Of a DNA stretch of 64,000 nt, positions 53,895-62,749 are shown piece after piece. The notes below the pieces were generated by a model. It saw only the letters and a list, made by a program, of their open reading frames with translations. It did not search any database and was not told the DNA's origin. The DNA comes from Rhizobium sp. CG5 (GTDB taxonomy: Bacteria > Pseudomonadota > Alphaproteobacteria > Rhizobiales > Rhizobiaceae): NCBI RefSeq assembly GCF_023701945.1, contig NZ_JABAEF010000023.1, forward strand, positions 28,680 through 92,679, written 5' to 3'. Numbering within the stretch: position 1 is the stretch's first letter; every line of letters starts with the position of its first letter. The position numbers and the translations under genes are program-made.

Positions 53895-55325
53895 ATGTAC
53901 AAGGAAAAGATCGAACTGCTGATCGATGGCGTCTGGTGCCAGGGATCGGAAGGCAAGACGGAAGATTTGATCAATCCGGCGACGGAAGAAGTGCTGGCCA
54001 CCGTGCCCCATGCTTCCCCTGCCGACCTTGATCGTGCCTTGCGCGCATCGCTCTCCGGCTTCAAGGTCTGGAGGGCAATGACGGCGATACAGCGCTGGAC
54101 CATCATGGACAAGGCAGCCTCGCTGATCGAGCAGCGCAAGCCGGATATCGCCAGGACATTGACGCTGGAAAACGGCAAGGCGATTGGCGAGTCGATCGGG
54201 GAAGTGCAGTTCGCAGCGGACGCGACCCGCTGGTATGGCGAGGAAGGCAAGCGCGCCTATGGTCGCATCGTACCCGCCCGCCTGCCGGGCGTTCGCCAGA
54301 TGGTCTTCAAGGAGCCGGTTGGCCCCGTTGTCGCCTTCGCGGCCTGGAATTTTCCAGCCAGCAACGTCATCCGTAAGATCTCGGGCGCTCTTGGCGCCGG
54401 CTGCTCGATCATCCTCAAACCGGCCGAAGAAACGCCAGGCACGGCTGTCGCCATCGCCCGTTGCTTTCAGGATGCAGGCCTGCCGGCCGGCGTTCTGAAC
54501 ATTGTTTTCGGCGTTCCCGGCGAGGTTTCCTCCCACTTGATTGCATCGCCTATCCCGAAGAAGGTCTCGCTGACTGGCTCGACTGCCGTCGGCAAGCTGC
54601 TGCAGAAGCAGGCGGCAGATACGCTGAAGCGCTGCACGATGGAACTCGGCGGTCATTCGCCGGTCATCGTCCATGAAGACGCCGATCTGGAAAAGACGCT
54701 CGATACCGTCGTCCTTTTCAAGTTCCGCAATGCCGGCCAGGTCTGCACCTCGCCGACCCGCTTCTATGTGCATGAATCGATCTACAAGAACTTTATCGAC
54801 GGCTTCGCCGCCCGCGCCTCAAGGATCAAGGTCGGCAATGGTCTCGAAGATGGTATCCAGATGGGGCCGATGATCGCACCGCGTCGCCTCGACGCCATGG
54901 ACAGCCTCGTGGCCGACGCCAAAGCCAAGGGCGCCGATATCGTCACCGGCGGCCAGCGGCTCGGCAATAAGGGCTACTTCTACTCGCCGACGCTGCTGGC
55001 CAACGTGCCCGACAATGCGCGGATCATGTTGGACGAGCCCTTCGGCCCGCTGGCGCCGACCACCAGCTTCTCGACCTTTGACGATGTGATGGAGCGGGCC
55101 AACTCCGTTCCCTACGGCCTCGCATCCTTTGTCTTCACCCGCAATCTCAACCTGGCCCAGAAGACCGAAATGGCTCTCGAAGCCGGCATGGTGGGTGTAA
55201 ACCACATGATGGTCTCCACCCCGGAGACCCCGTTTGGCGGCGTCAACGAATCTGGTTACGGTTCGGAAAGCGGCATTGAAGGCTTGGATGCCTATCTCAG
55301 GACGAAGTTCGTCACGGAGATGTAA
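53895..55325 (+). CDS. NAD(P)-dependent aldehyde dehydrogenase (succinate-semialdehyde dehydrogenase-like)
   Basis: The 476-aa enzyme begins YKEKIELLIDGVWCQG. It has AAWNFPASNVIRKI, general-base Glu in MELGGHSPVI and catalytic Cys in NAGQVCTSPTRF. ATG 53895 is preceded by GGAAGGA; an in-frame ATG at 53880 and a GTG further up are alternatives. It is divergent from the GntR gene, and a hairpin follows it. It could oxidise 2-oxoglutarate semialdehyde or succinate semialdehyde; this is inferred from the locus. Confidence 0.92.
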   Translation: MYKEKIELLIDGVWCQGSEGKTEDLINPATEEVLATVPHASPADLDRALRASLSGFKVWRAMTAIQRWTIMDKAASLIEQRKPDIARTLTLENGKAIGESIGEVQFAADATRWYGEEGKRAYGRIVPARLPGVRQMVFKEPVGPVVAFAAWNFPASNVIRKISGALGAGCSIILKPAEETPGTAVAIARCFQDAGLPAGVLNIVFGVPGEVSSHLIASPIPKKVSLTGSTAVGKLLQKQAADTLKRCTMELGGHSPVIVHEDADLEKTLDTVVLFKFRNAGQVCTSPTRFYVHESIYKNFIDGFAARASRIKVGNGLEDGIQMGPMIAPRRLDAMDSLVADAKAKGADIVTGGQRLGNKGYFYSPTLLANVPDNARIMLDEPFGPLAPTTSFSTFDDVMERANSVPYGLASFVFTRNLNLAQKTEMALEAGMVGVNHMMVSTPETPFGGVNESGYGSESGIEGLDAYLRTKFVTEM

Positions 55326-55644
55326 TCAATTCTCTGCGCACGTTTTCCACCACGGAGAGCGATGCCGAAAGGATCTGTCGCCCAATGGGCGGCAGATCTT
55401 CGTTGCGCGCACTCATGCGCAAGCACCTCGGCGTTGCGTAAAGCGAGCCGTGCCGCATTCCTAAATTTTTCTCAGGTCGAGAGTCCCAGGACCCGAAAAC
55501 CAATCGTCTACACCACGAGCGGATTGATGAGCCGCTCCCGATGCCATGCCGGAAAGCCCGAAGGGACGCGGTTTTCCGAGATGGAGGCACGGAGATCAGG
55601 TGGTGGACTGCGGCGCCTTGAACGCCGCACGATTGGGGGTTTTG
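55326..55644. other. Intergenic region before the TonB-dependent transducer gene
   Basis: These 319 nt hold a terminator hairpin at 55372-55398, an inverted repeat TTGCGC-8-GCGCAA at 55403-55422 and an AT-rich CTAAATTTTTCTCA near 55464. I see no gene. The ECF sigma factor encoded downstream would be expected to act here, but I cannot identify its promoter with confidence. Confidence 0.5.
55372..55398 (+). terminator. Hairpin after the divergent aldehyde dehydrogenase gene
   Basis: GATCTGTCGCCC and GGGCGGCAGATC form a 12-bp stem with one T-G wobble around an AAT loop. TTCGTTG follows. It is a probable terminator between the aldehyde dehydrogenase and the iron-uptake unit. Confidence 0.65.
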
Positions 55645-58041
55645 ATGGGTAATAACATTTTCGTCTCGCGTGGGACACGGGCAGGCCTGCGGGCGATCCT
55701 TCTGGCGGGCACAGCACTTGTCGTGCTGAACCCGGCCATGCCGGCAATGGCAGAGACCGCCGCCGCACAGGCGACGGCGCAATCGATCTCGGTACCGGCC
55801 GGGCCGTTGACGCCGGCGTTGAACAGCCTCGCCGCGCAGACGGGCCTGCAGATCCTCTTCGACGCCTCGCTCGCCTCGGGCAGGACGACCGCAGGCGTCA
55901 GCGGCACACTTTCTCCGGAACAGGCCCTGTCGACCGTACTCGCCGGCACCGGCGTCGATGCTCGTTTCGCCGGCAGCAACCAGGTGACGCTTTCGGCAGG
56001 TGCCACGGCGACGACAGGCTCGGTTCCGGACGGCGTGACGGAACTGGAGGCCATCACGGTCTACGGGGCACGCAACGCGACCACGCTCCAGGGCACGACG
56101 AGCAGCGTCGCCATTTTGAACGCCGAGAGCCTGGCGGAGAGCCAGATCCGCACCACGCAGGAGACCTATCGCCGCATGGCAAACGTGCTGGACAGCGCCA
56201 CGGTCAATGCCGGTTTCGTCATCCGCGGCATGAGCTCCGAAGGCCTGGTATCGTCGGGCGGACCCGCCGGCTCGCTCTATATCGATGGCATCCTCCAGAC
56301 CAGGTACAATGCCCGTTTCGGCGCGCGCAACCTCTGGGACGTCGAACAGGTCGAGGTCTATCGCGGCCCGCAGTCGACGCTGTCCGGCCGTGCGGCCATG
56401 ACCGGGGCGATCTACATCAAATCCAAGGACCCGACTTTTGAGAAGGAAGGGGAGATTTCCACGACGATCGGCAGCAACGATCTTGTGGGCTCGGCCTTCA
56501 TGTACAATACGCCTGTCGTCGAGGACCAGATTGCGCTGCGCATTTCTGGCGCTTTCGAACGTTCGCATGCCGAGCCCAGCTATTCCGACTTCAAGAGTTT
56601 CGACAATTACGACGAGTTGACGACGGATATCAGCGGCGTCCTGCGCGCCAAACTGCTGCTCACACCGTCGGAACTGCCGGACACCCGCGCACTGCTCACC
56701 TATTCCTATTCGAAGGATCGACCGAACGACGCGCTTGTCGGCCTTTATTCGGGCCGCGGCGATTTCAACAACAATCCCGTCACCTATACGGAATATCGCT
56801 GGACCGAGGTGCACAATCTCGGGCTCGAGGTCACGCACGACATTTCCGACACGCTGCGCTTTACCTCGCAGACCGGCTATCAATTCGGCATCAACAACCG
56901 GCGCTCCGTTGATTATGGCACCGAAGGCGTCGTCAACGGCATTACCGGCGAGGACGACAACTCCATTTTGACCCAGGAATTCCGCCTGAACTACGAAGGC
57001 GAGCGCTGGAAATGGGTGACCGGCGTCTATGGCAGCTACGAAAAGTGGGATGGCGCCACGGATATCGTTGCCTTCGACTACTACCAGCAGAATGACACGC
57101 AGCACCGCACAACGGCGAATCTGGCCGTGTTCGGTGAAGCCACCTACGAATTTGCGCCGACCTGGTTTGCGACGCTGGGCGGACGCCTGGATTACCTGAA
57201 CGACAAGGACCATCAGCAGAATTATTCCGGTCTGATCGATGCCAACCCTGTCCTGACCGGCGACCCGACGCACCTTACCGAACTCAATTTCGTGCCGAAG
57301 GTCGGCATATCCAAGGAATTCGGCGACAATCATACGGTCGGCCTCACCTACACCCAAGGCTTCCGCTCGGGTGGGTCCTATTACGACCGCGTGACGGGCG
57401 AACTCGGCACCTATGACCCGGAATACTCCCAGAACTTCGAACTCTCGTACAAGGGAATACTGATCGACGACCGGCTGAGGCTGAATGCCAATCTCTTCTA
57501 TACGAAATACGACGATCAGCAGGTCGAGATCCGCCCCGATCCCTCCATCCCCGGCTACCGCATCATTTCGAATGCCGCCACGTCGCGGGCATGGGGTTTC
57601 GAGATCGAACCGACCTTCGAGGTCACCGATCAGTTCACCACCTTCGCGTCGATCGGCTACCTGAACACCAAGTTCATCGACTTCAACCACGCAGCACTCA
57701 GCGAACCGCAGGACGGCAAGTCTTTCCCCGAAGCACCGGAATGGAGCCTGGGCTTTGGCGGCCGCTATGAGTTCGACAACGGCGTCTTCATCGGTGCCGA
57801 TGCGAAATACACCACCAGCTATAATTCGCGCTTCGGCACGAATGGCATGTACAAGATCGACCCGCGCTTCCTTGTGAACGCACAGGTGGGCCTCAAGAAG
57901 AACAATTGGGAAGTCACCGCCTTCGCAGAGAACCTGACGGACGAGAAGTATTACACGATCATCGATCCCGATTATTCGCTGCCCTATGCCCAGGCCGGCA
58001 AGCGCCGCTCCTTCGGCTTGAACCTGCGGACGAAGTTCTGA
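55645..58041 (+). CDS. TonB-dependent siderophore receptor/transducer with STN domain
   Basis: The 798-aa outer-membrane protein has a long signal peptide (about 1-36, AMPAMA-ET). An STN signalling domain follows (about 45-125: SISVPAGPLTPALNSLAAQTGLQILFDASLA), then a plug domain (about 135-270, with VEQVEVYRGPQSTLSGRAAMTGAIYI) and a 22-strand barrel ending in Phe. ATG 55645 follows a GGGGG site. The STN domain marks it as a FecA/FpvA-like transducer that signals to an anti-sigma factor. FecR and sigma genes lie at the end of the same unit. Confidence 0.94.
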   Translation: MGNNIFVSRGTRAGLRAILLAGTALVVLNPAMPAMAETAAAQATAQSISVPAGPLTPALNSLAAQTGLQILFDASLASGRTTAGVSGTLSPEQALSTVLAGTGVDARFAGSNQVTLSAGATATTGSVPDGVTELEAITVYGARNATTLQGTTSSVAILNAESLAESQIRTTQETYRRMANVLDSATVNAGFVIRGMSSEGLVSSGGPAGSLYIDGILQTRYNARFGARNLWDVEQVEVYRGPQSTLSGRAAMTGAIYIKSKDPTFEKEGEISTTIGSNDLVGSAFMYNTPVVEDQIALRISGAFERSHAEPSYSDFKSFDNYDELTTDISGVLRAKLLLTPSELPDTRALLTYSYSKDRPNDALVGLYSGRGDFNNNPVTYTEYRWTEVHNLGLEVTHDISDTLRFTSQTGYQFGINNRRSVDYGTEGVVNGITGEDDNSILTQEFRLNYEGERWKWVTGVYGSYEKWDGATDIVAFDYYQQNDTQHRTTANLAVFGEATYEFAPTWFATLGGRLDYLNDKDHQQNYSGLIDANPVLTGDPTHLTELNFVPKVGISKEFGDNHTVGLTYTQGFRSGGSYYDRVTGELGTYDPEYSQNFELSYKGILIDDRLRLNANLFYTKYDDQQVEIRPDPSIPGYRIISNAATSRAWGFEIEPTFEVTDQFTTFASIGYLNTKFIDFNHAALSEPQDGKSFPEAPEWSLGFGGRYEFDNGVFIGADAKYTTSYNSRFGTNGMYKIDPRFLVNAQVGLKKNNWEVTAFAENLTDEKYYTIIDPDYSLPYAQAGKRRSFGLNLRTKF

Positions 58042-58048
58042 TTGCCCA

Positions 58049-58073
58049 GGCTGCGGGACACAATCCCGCAGCC
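58049..58073 (+). terminator. Terminator-like hairpin after the TonB receptor gene
   Basis: GGCTGCGGGA (58049-58058) pairs perfectly with TCCCGCAGCC (58064-58073) around CACAA, followed by ATTTTC. It sits between the receptor and the ABC binding-protein gene only 54 nt apart, so it may attenuate transcription into the transport genes. Confidence 0.7.
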
Positions 58074-58095
58074 ATTTTCAACTGCTGGCGACGAA

Positions 58096-59031
58096 ATGGT
58101 GTCCATCTTGCGCTTCTGTCTCGCTCTATTCGCTTTCCTTCTTCCGGTGTCGTTTGCCGATGCGGCCTGCAGCGGCAAGGCCGTCAGCGAGGGGGTCTAC
58201 AATCCACCCTTCTGCATCCCGACGGAGCCTAAACGGATCGTCACCCTCGATCCGCTGATCACGCTTGGAATGCTGATCGAGCTCAAGGCACCTGTCGTTG
58301 CAACCCCCTATGTGGCGATCACTGAGGACGAAGTCCTCAACGTGGTGAAAGCCAGAGAGATGGTCGATCTCGGCAATCCCAGGGAGCCAAGTCTCGAGCG
58401 GCTCGCCGTGCTGAAGCCGGATCTGATCATCGGTTCGGCCGAGGCGCATTCGGCCATCTACGAGCAGGCTGCCAAGATTGCGCCGACGGTCCTGTTCAAG
58501 CATATGGACTGGAAGAGATATCTGCAGCGCCTCTCCCAAGTGACGGGCCGCGAAGGCGCGGCCAATGCGTCGCTTGAGGCCTACGAGACCCGCGTCGCGG
58601 CGATCCGCGAGCGGATGAAGGACAAGAAACTGACCGTCTCGACCGTCCGTTTGGCACCGGATCGCTTTGTGGTCTTCGTCGACGGACCAGATGCCTACGC
58701 CCCTTTTTCCGTACTGCATGAGGCAGGCGTAAAGCGCACCGCTTACGAGACGGTCACCGATGGGACGATCATCAAGCGGCCGGATTGGGAGGAACTTGCC
58801 AATCTGGACGGCGACGTGCTGCTCTATGTGTCCGCCAGCGGCTTCGAGAGCGGTCCGGACGACGCTCTCGAAAAGCAGGTGACCGAAAACCCGCTGTGGC
58901 AATTGCTGCCCGCTGTCCAGGCCGGACGCGCCCATCGGGTCGATCGCGGTCCCTGGCAGAGCTTCCATGGCATCGCCTCGGCGAACCGCATCCTCGACGA
59001 CGTCGAGCGCTACATCCTGGCTGATCAATGA
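58096..59031 (+). CDS. Iron-siderophore ABC transporter substrate-binding protein (FecB/BtuF type)
   Basis: The 311-aa protein has a signal peptide ending near residue 22 (SFADA-AC). The periplasmic-binding-2 fold contains PKRIVTLDPLITLGMLIELKAPVVATPY, LAVLKPDLIIGSAEAHSAIYEQ and VDRGPWQSFHGIASANRILDDVE. It delivers ferric siderophore from the periplasm to the permeases that overlap its stop. The cognate siderophore is unknown; no biosynthesis genes are in the window. Confidence 0.93.
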   Translation: MVSILRFCLALFAFLLPVSFADAACSGKAVSEGVYNPPFCIPTEPKRIVTLDPLITLGMLIELKAPVVATPYVAITEDEVLNVVKAREMVDLGNPREPSLERLAVLKPDLIIGSAEAHSAIYEQAAKIAPTVLFKHMDWKRYLQRLSQVTGREGAANASLEAYETRVAAIRERMKDKKLTVSTVRLAPDRFVVFVDGPDAYAPFSVLHEAGVKRTAYETVTDGTIIKRPDWEELANLDGDVLLYVSASGFESGPDDALEKQVTENPLWQLLPAVQAGRAHRVDRGPWQSFHGIASANRILDDVERYILADQ

Positions 59032-60056
59032 GCCACCGGAAGACCGGGCGCATGGCATCGACGCAGGGCGGACGATTGCTCGCCGTCGCGGCCCTGCTCT
59101 GTCTGCTGGTTCTTGCCGCCCTGAGCGCCATTGCGCTCGGCACGGTGACCATGCCGCCTTTTACCATCCTATCTGCAATCCTAGCCTTCGATGGCTCGCG
59201 AGACCACCTCCTCGTGACCTCCATTCGCCTGCCCCGCGTGCTCGCGGCGCTGCTCGCCGGCAGTGCACTCGCCGTCTCCGGCGCCATCATGCAGGCAGTG
59301 ACGAACAACCCGCTTGCCTCGCCTGGCCTGCTCGGCATCAATGCCGGCGCAGCCTTCGCGGTCGTTTCCGTGATGGCGCTCTTCGGCGCAGGCGTCGCCG
59401 ATCTCTATATCTGGTTCGCCTTTCTTGGCGCCGCCATCGCTGCGATCATCGTGTATGCACTGGGCTCGTTGGGTACGGCCGGGCGCTCACCGCTCGGGCT
59501 CGTGCTGGCCGGCGTCATCGTCGCGACCTTCCTGACCTCGCTCACCACCGCCGTGCTGATCTTCGACCAGAGCACGCTCGATGCCGTTCGCCTCTGGACC
59601 GCCGGCTCGGTGACGGGGCGAACCATGGCGCAGGTCAGAACAGTTGCGCCTTATATCGTCATCGGCCTCATCGCTGCCTTGCCGCTCGGTCGGCATTTGA
59701 CGACGCTCAGTCTCGGGGCGGATGCCTCGCGCTCGCTCGGGCAGAACCCGATCGTCTGGCGCGGCGCATCGGTTGTCATCGTCATCCTGCTTGCGGGCGG
59801 CGCCGTGGCACTCGCCGGACCGATCGGCTTCGTCGGCCTCGTGGTCCCGCATATCGTGCGGATGTGTATCGGCGTCGATTATCGCTGGGTTGTTCCCTTC
59901 TCGGCGCTCGGCGGTGCACTGCTGGTGGTCGTCGCCGATATGCTCGGCCGGCTCGTCTTTGGCAGCCAGAGCTTTCCAGTCGGCGTGACGATCGCGCTCG
60001 TTGGCGCACCGTTCTTCCTCTATCTCGCCCGAATGCGGCTGAGGGGCAAGACATGA
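59028..60056 (+). CDS. Iron-siderophore ABC permease (FecCD family), first
   Basis: The 342-aa protein has about ten helices, with VTSIRLPRVLAALLAGSALAVSGAIMQAVTNNPLASPGLLGINAGA and the coupling GPIGFVGLVVPHIVR near residue 263. Both are FecCD hallmarks. The start overlaps the binding-protein stop and the stop overlaps the second permease. Confidence 0.95.
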   Translation: MSHRKTGRMASTQGGRLLAVAALLCLLVLAALSAIALGTVTMPPFTILSAILAFDGSRDHLLVTSIRLPRVLAALLAGSALAVSGAIMQAVTNNPLASPGLLGINAGAAFAVVSVMALFGAGVADLYIWFAFLGAAIAAIIVYALGSLGTAGRSPLGLVLAGVIVATFLTSLTTAVLIFDQSTLDAVRLWTAGSVTGRTMAQVRTVAPYIVIGLIAALPLGRHLTTLSLGADASRSLGQNPIVWRGASVVIVILLAGGAVALAGPIGFVGLVVPHIVRMCIGVDYRWVVPFSALGGALLVVVADMLGRLVFGSQSFPVGVTIALVGAPFFLYLARMRLRGKT

Positions 60057-61039
60057 TCCGACTTTTCGCCGCCCTCACGCTTGTACTCGGCGTCCTGGTT
60101 GCCGCGAGTCTCGCCTTCGGCGATGTGTCCCTGACCTGGCAGGAACTCTACCAAGCCCTGACCGGAACGGGCGATCCCAATTCGCAGAGCACGATGATTG
60201 TCTTTGACCTTCGCCTGCCGCGCGTCCTTCTCGCCCTCCTCGTCGGTGTCGCGCTTGCCACGGCCGGAACGATGACGCTGGCCATCATGCGCAATCCGCT
60301 GGCCGAACCGGGCGTTCTGGGCATCAACAGCGGCGCGGCAGCAGCGGCCATGGCGGTCATCGTCCTGGTCCAGGATCCTCCCGTCGCGCTGTTGCAGGCG
60401 GCAGGCTTCCTGGGCGCAGCGGCGATGGCGCTCGCGGTCTACGGGCTCGCCTGGCGCGGCGGCACATCCTCGCTTCGCATCATCCTGATTGGCATTGGAC
60501 TGTCCTCGCTCGCCACGGCCGGTACGACCTTCCTGTCCGCCTTTGGCGATATCGGCGACGTACAGCGGGCGATGGTCTGGCTGGCGGGCAGTGTCTACGA
60601 TGCCAACATGGTCAAGGTGAAACTGCTTGGCCTCTGGCTCATTGTCCCCGTCACGCTTGCCCTCCTCGCCGCGCGCGAGCTGGATCTCATCCGCTTCGGT
60701 GACAATTCCGCAAAGAGCCTCGGACAGCCGGTTGATCTCGTGCGGGGCCTGGTGATCGTGCTCGTCACAGTGCTTTCGGGCGCGGCCGTGGCCGTCTCCG
60801 GTCTCATCGGCTTCGTCGGCCTCATCGCGCCGCATATTGCACGCCGCCTGGTCGGGGCGTCGCACGGTCGGATACTTCCGGTCGCAGCACTTATCGGCGC
60901 CTGCCTTGTCGTCTCCGCCGATCTCATCGGACGCATCATTCTGCCGCCGGCGCAACTTCCGGCCGGCATCGTCACCGGGCTCGTCGGGGGCCCCTTTTTC
61001 GCCTATCTTCTCTGGAGACGCCGCAGTGACCATGGATGA
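60053..61039 (+). CDS. Iron-siderophore ABC permease (FecCD family), second
   Basis: The 328-aa partner permease has FDLRLPRVLLALLVGVALATAGTMTLAIMRNPLAEPGVLGINSGA and SGLIGFVGLIAPHIARRLVG. ATG 60053 overlaps the first permease stop. A longer frame upstream is out of register with the real upstream gene. It is diverged from the first permease, so the channel is a heterodimer. Confidence 0.95.
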   Translation: MIRLFAALTLVLGVLVAASLAFGDVSLTWQELYQALTGTGDPNSQSTMIVFDLRLPRVLLALLVGVALATAGTMTLAIMRNPLAEPGVLGINSGAAAAAMAVIVLVQDPPVALLQAAGFLGAAAMALAVYGLAWRGGTSSLRIILIGIGLSSLATAGTTFLSAFGDIGDVQRAMVWLAGSVYDANMVKVKLLGLWLIVPVTLALLAARELDLIRFGDNSAKSLGQPVDLVRGLVIVLVTVLSGAAVAVSGLIGFVGLIAPHIARRLVGASHGRILPVAALIGACLVVSADLIGRIILPPAQLPAGIVTGLVGGPFFAYLLWRRRSDHG

Positions 61040-61820
61040 GAAACGCTCGGCCAAGATCACCGGAAGCGGAGTCGACATCGATTATGGCCAACGCCGCATC
61101 GTCGACAAACTCGATCTCGACATCCCGGAACGGAGCTTTACCGCGCTGATCGGCCCGAATGGCAGCGGCAAGTCCACGATCCTGCGCACCTTCGCAGCGC
61201 TCATGAAGCCTTCCGGCGGCAATATCCTGCTGGATGGCCGCGACTTGACCGATCTCTCCACCCGAGATGTCGCGCGAAAGGTGGGCGTACTGCTGCAGGG
61301 GCCGGTCGCACCGGAGGGGTTGACGGTTGCCGATCTCGTGCGGCAAGGCCGCTATCCGCACCAATCGCTGTTTGGCCGCTGGTCTGCCAATGACCAGAAA
61401 GCCTCCGACGAGGCGCTGATGCTGACCGGCACGACGGATCTTTCCGACCGCTTGCTCGACAGCCTTTCCGGCGGTCAGCGCCAACGCGCCTGGATCGCCA
61501 TGACGCTGGCGCAGCAGGGTGAAGTGCTTCTGCTTGATGAACCGACTACCTATCTCGATCTTGAACATCAAATAGAACTGATGAACCTCATTACAATGCT
61601 CGTTGAAAAACACGGCAAGACGGTTGTCGCAGTTCTGCACGACATCAATCAGGCGGCGCGCTTTGCCGACCATATCGTCCTTTTGAAGGGTGGCAGGATT
61701 ACCGCGGCCGGGAAGCCCGATACGGTCATCTCCGCCGAGACAATCTTCGACGTGTTCAATGTCAAGACGGTGGTGATCCGCGATCCGGTTGCCGGAACGC
61801 CGCTCTGCATCCCGCTCTGA
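61026..61820 (+). CDS. Iron-siderophore ABC ATP-binding protein (FecE/FhuC type)
   Basis: The 264-aa ATPase has GPNGSGKST, signature LSGGQRQRAWIAMTLAQQ, Walker B VLLLDEPTTYLDLEHQIEL and VLHDINQAARFADHIV. The likely start is GTG 61026, 8 nt behind GGAGA; ATG 61032 is the alternative. It overlaps the permease stop by 14 nt. Confidence 0.94.
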   Translation: MTMDEKRSAKITGSGVDIDYGQRRIVDKLDLDIPERSFTALIGPNGSGKSTILRTFAALMKPSGGNILLDGRDLTDLSTRDVARKVGVLLQGPVAPEGLTVADLVRQGRYPHQSLFGRWSANDQKASDEALMLTGTTDLSDRLLDSLSGGQRQRAWIAMTLAQQGEVLLLDEPTTYLDLEHQIELMNLITMLVEKHGKTVVAVLHDINQAARFADHIVLLKGGRITAAGKPDTVISAETIFDVFNVKTVVIRDPVAGTPLCIPL

Positions 61821-61978
61821 GCCCATCATAGCCGTTACAGAAATGTCACACGTCTTGTGCTTTTGAATAAATCGCCGGTGCCTTGCCAAATCGTCGTACG
61901 AAGCAGGCAAACGGAATCGGGCAACGAAATCAGACGTAAAGATGAGTTTTACAGTCTTGATTTAACCAAAGATCGTTT

Positions 61979-62000
61979 GTTAGTTTTGAATTCTTCTAAC
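61979..62000. promoter_or_regulatory. AT-rich dyad upstream of the sigma factor gene
   Basis: GTTAG (61979-61983) and CTAAC (61996-62000) flank a 12-nt T-rich centre containing GAATTC. The gap 61821-62102 is notably AT-rich. The dyad loosely recalls Irr/ICE-type iron boxes of Rhizobiales but lacks the full TTTAGAA/TTCTAAA arms. Confidence 0.3.
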
Positions 62001-62102
62001 CTGTTGCACTTGCACGTTTTTTTGAGATCCGTTAGCCATCTTGTCATAAAGGTTCGGCTATCTTTGCTTGAGCCTGACTGTTGGTTTGGGAACTGTGTGC
62101 CG

Positions 62103-62645
62103 ATGTCGAGCTCCTCCTCCACGCCCCTTGTCTGGGACAGTGTTGACAGCAGCGAGTTGCTGAACCGGGCCATGGAAGCCCACTATGCGGAGATCACCAA
62201 TGCCGTGCGTCGGCGGGGCCATCCCAGCTCCACCGCCCGCGATGTGGTGCACGATCTTTATATAAAGCTCGCCGCCAGGCCGGAGGTTCTCCACAACAAG
62301 CGGTCGATCAAGGCCTTTCTCTGCCGCGCCGCGATCAATCTCGGCATAGACCGTCAGCGCCGGGAAACCAAGGAGGCCCGGCTCTTCTCCGGCTCCGAGC
62401 GCGAAGCGCTGTCGGTGGCAAGCAGCGGGCACGCGCCGGACCACTTGCTCGAAATCGAAGCGCGGCTTGCGATCCTGCGCGAGGCGATCGCGGAACTGCC
62501 GGAACGACGCCGGGTCGTGTTCGTTCTGCACCGCCTTCATCATCTGACGCCGGACCAGATCAGCGCCAGGCTCAACATTTCAAGAAACATGGTGGACCGG
62601 CACCTGCGTCGCGCCTTCGCCCATTGCCTTGACCGTATTCTCTAG
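62103..62645 (+). CDS. ECF sigma factor (FecI type)
   Basis: The 180-aa factor has region 2 at about residues 25-90 (AEITNAVRRRGHPSSTARDVVHDLYIKL; INLGIDRQRR) and region 4 at about 125-178 (AIAELPERRRVVFVLHRLHHLTPDQISARLNISRNMVDRHLRRA). Start ATG 62103 gives a normal N-terminus; an upstream extension to 61857 is not family-like. It should direct RNA polymerase to the receptor promoter when released by FecR. It ends 104 nt before the fecR gene. Confidence 0.9.
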   Translation: MSSSSSTPLVWDSVDSSELLNRAMEAHYAEITNAVRRRGHPSSTARDVVHDLYIKLAARPEVLHNKRSIKAFLCRAAINLGIDRQRRETKEARLFSGSEREALSVASSGHAPDHLLEIEARLAILREAIAELPERRRVVFVLHRLHHLTPDQISARLNISRNMVDRHLRRAFAHCLDRIL

Positions 62646-62749
62646 ATTGGCAAAAGATCGCCATTGCGGGCGCAATATCGCTACATGCCCAGGCTTGAAC
62701 TGATCTAAGAGTCCCAAACGGACGACGTCGAACGTCTAGAGGTCAAAGG

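Noticed and set aside
55312..57690. A 792-codon open frame on the - strand opposite the TonB receptor gene
   Set aside because: It lies exactly antisense to a receptor with clear domains. Its translation is rich in Arg, His, Gln and Ala with no recognisable motif, as expected for codon-bias shadows in high-GC DNA.
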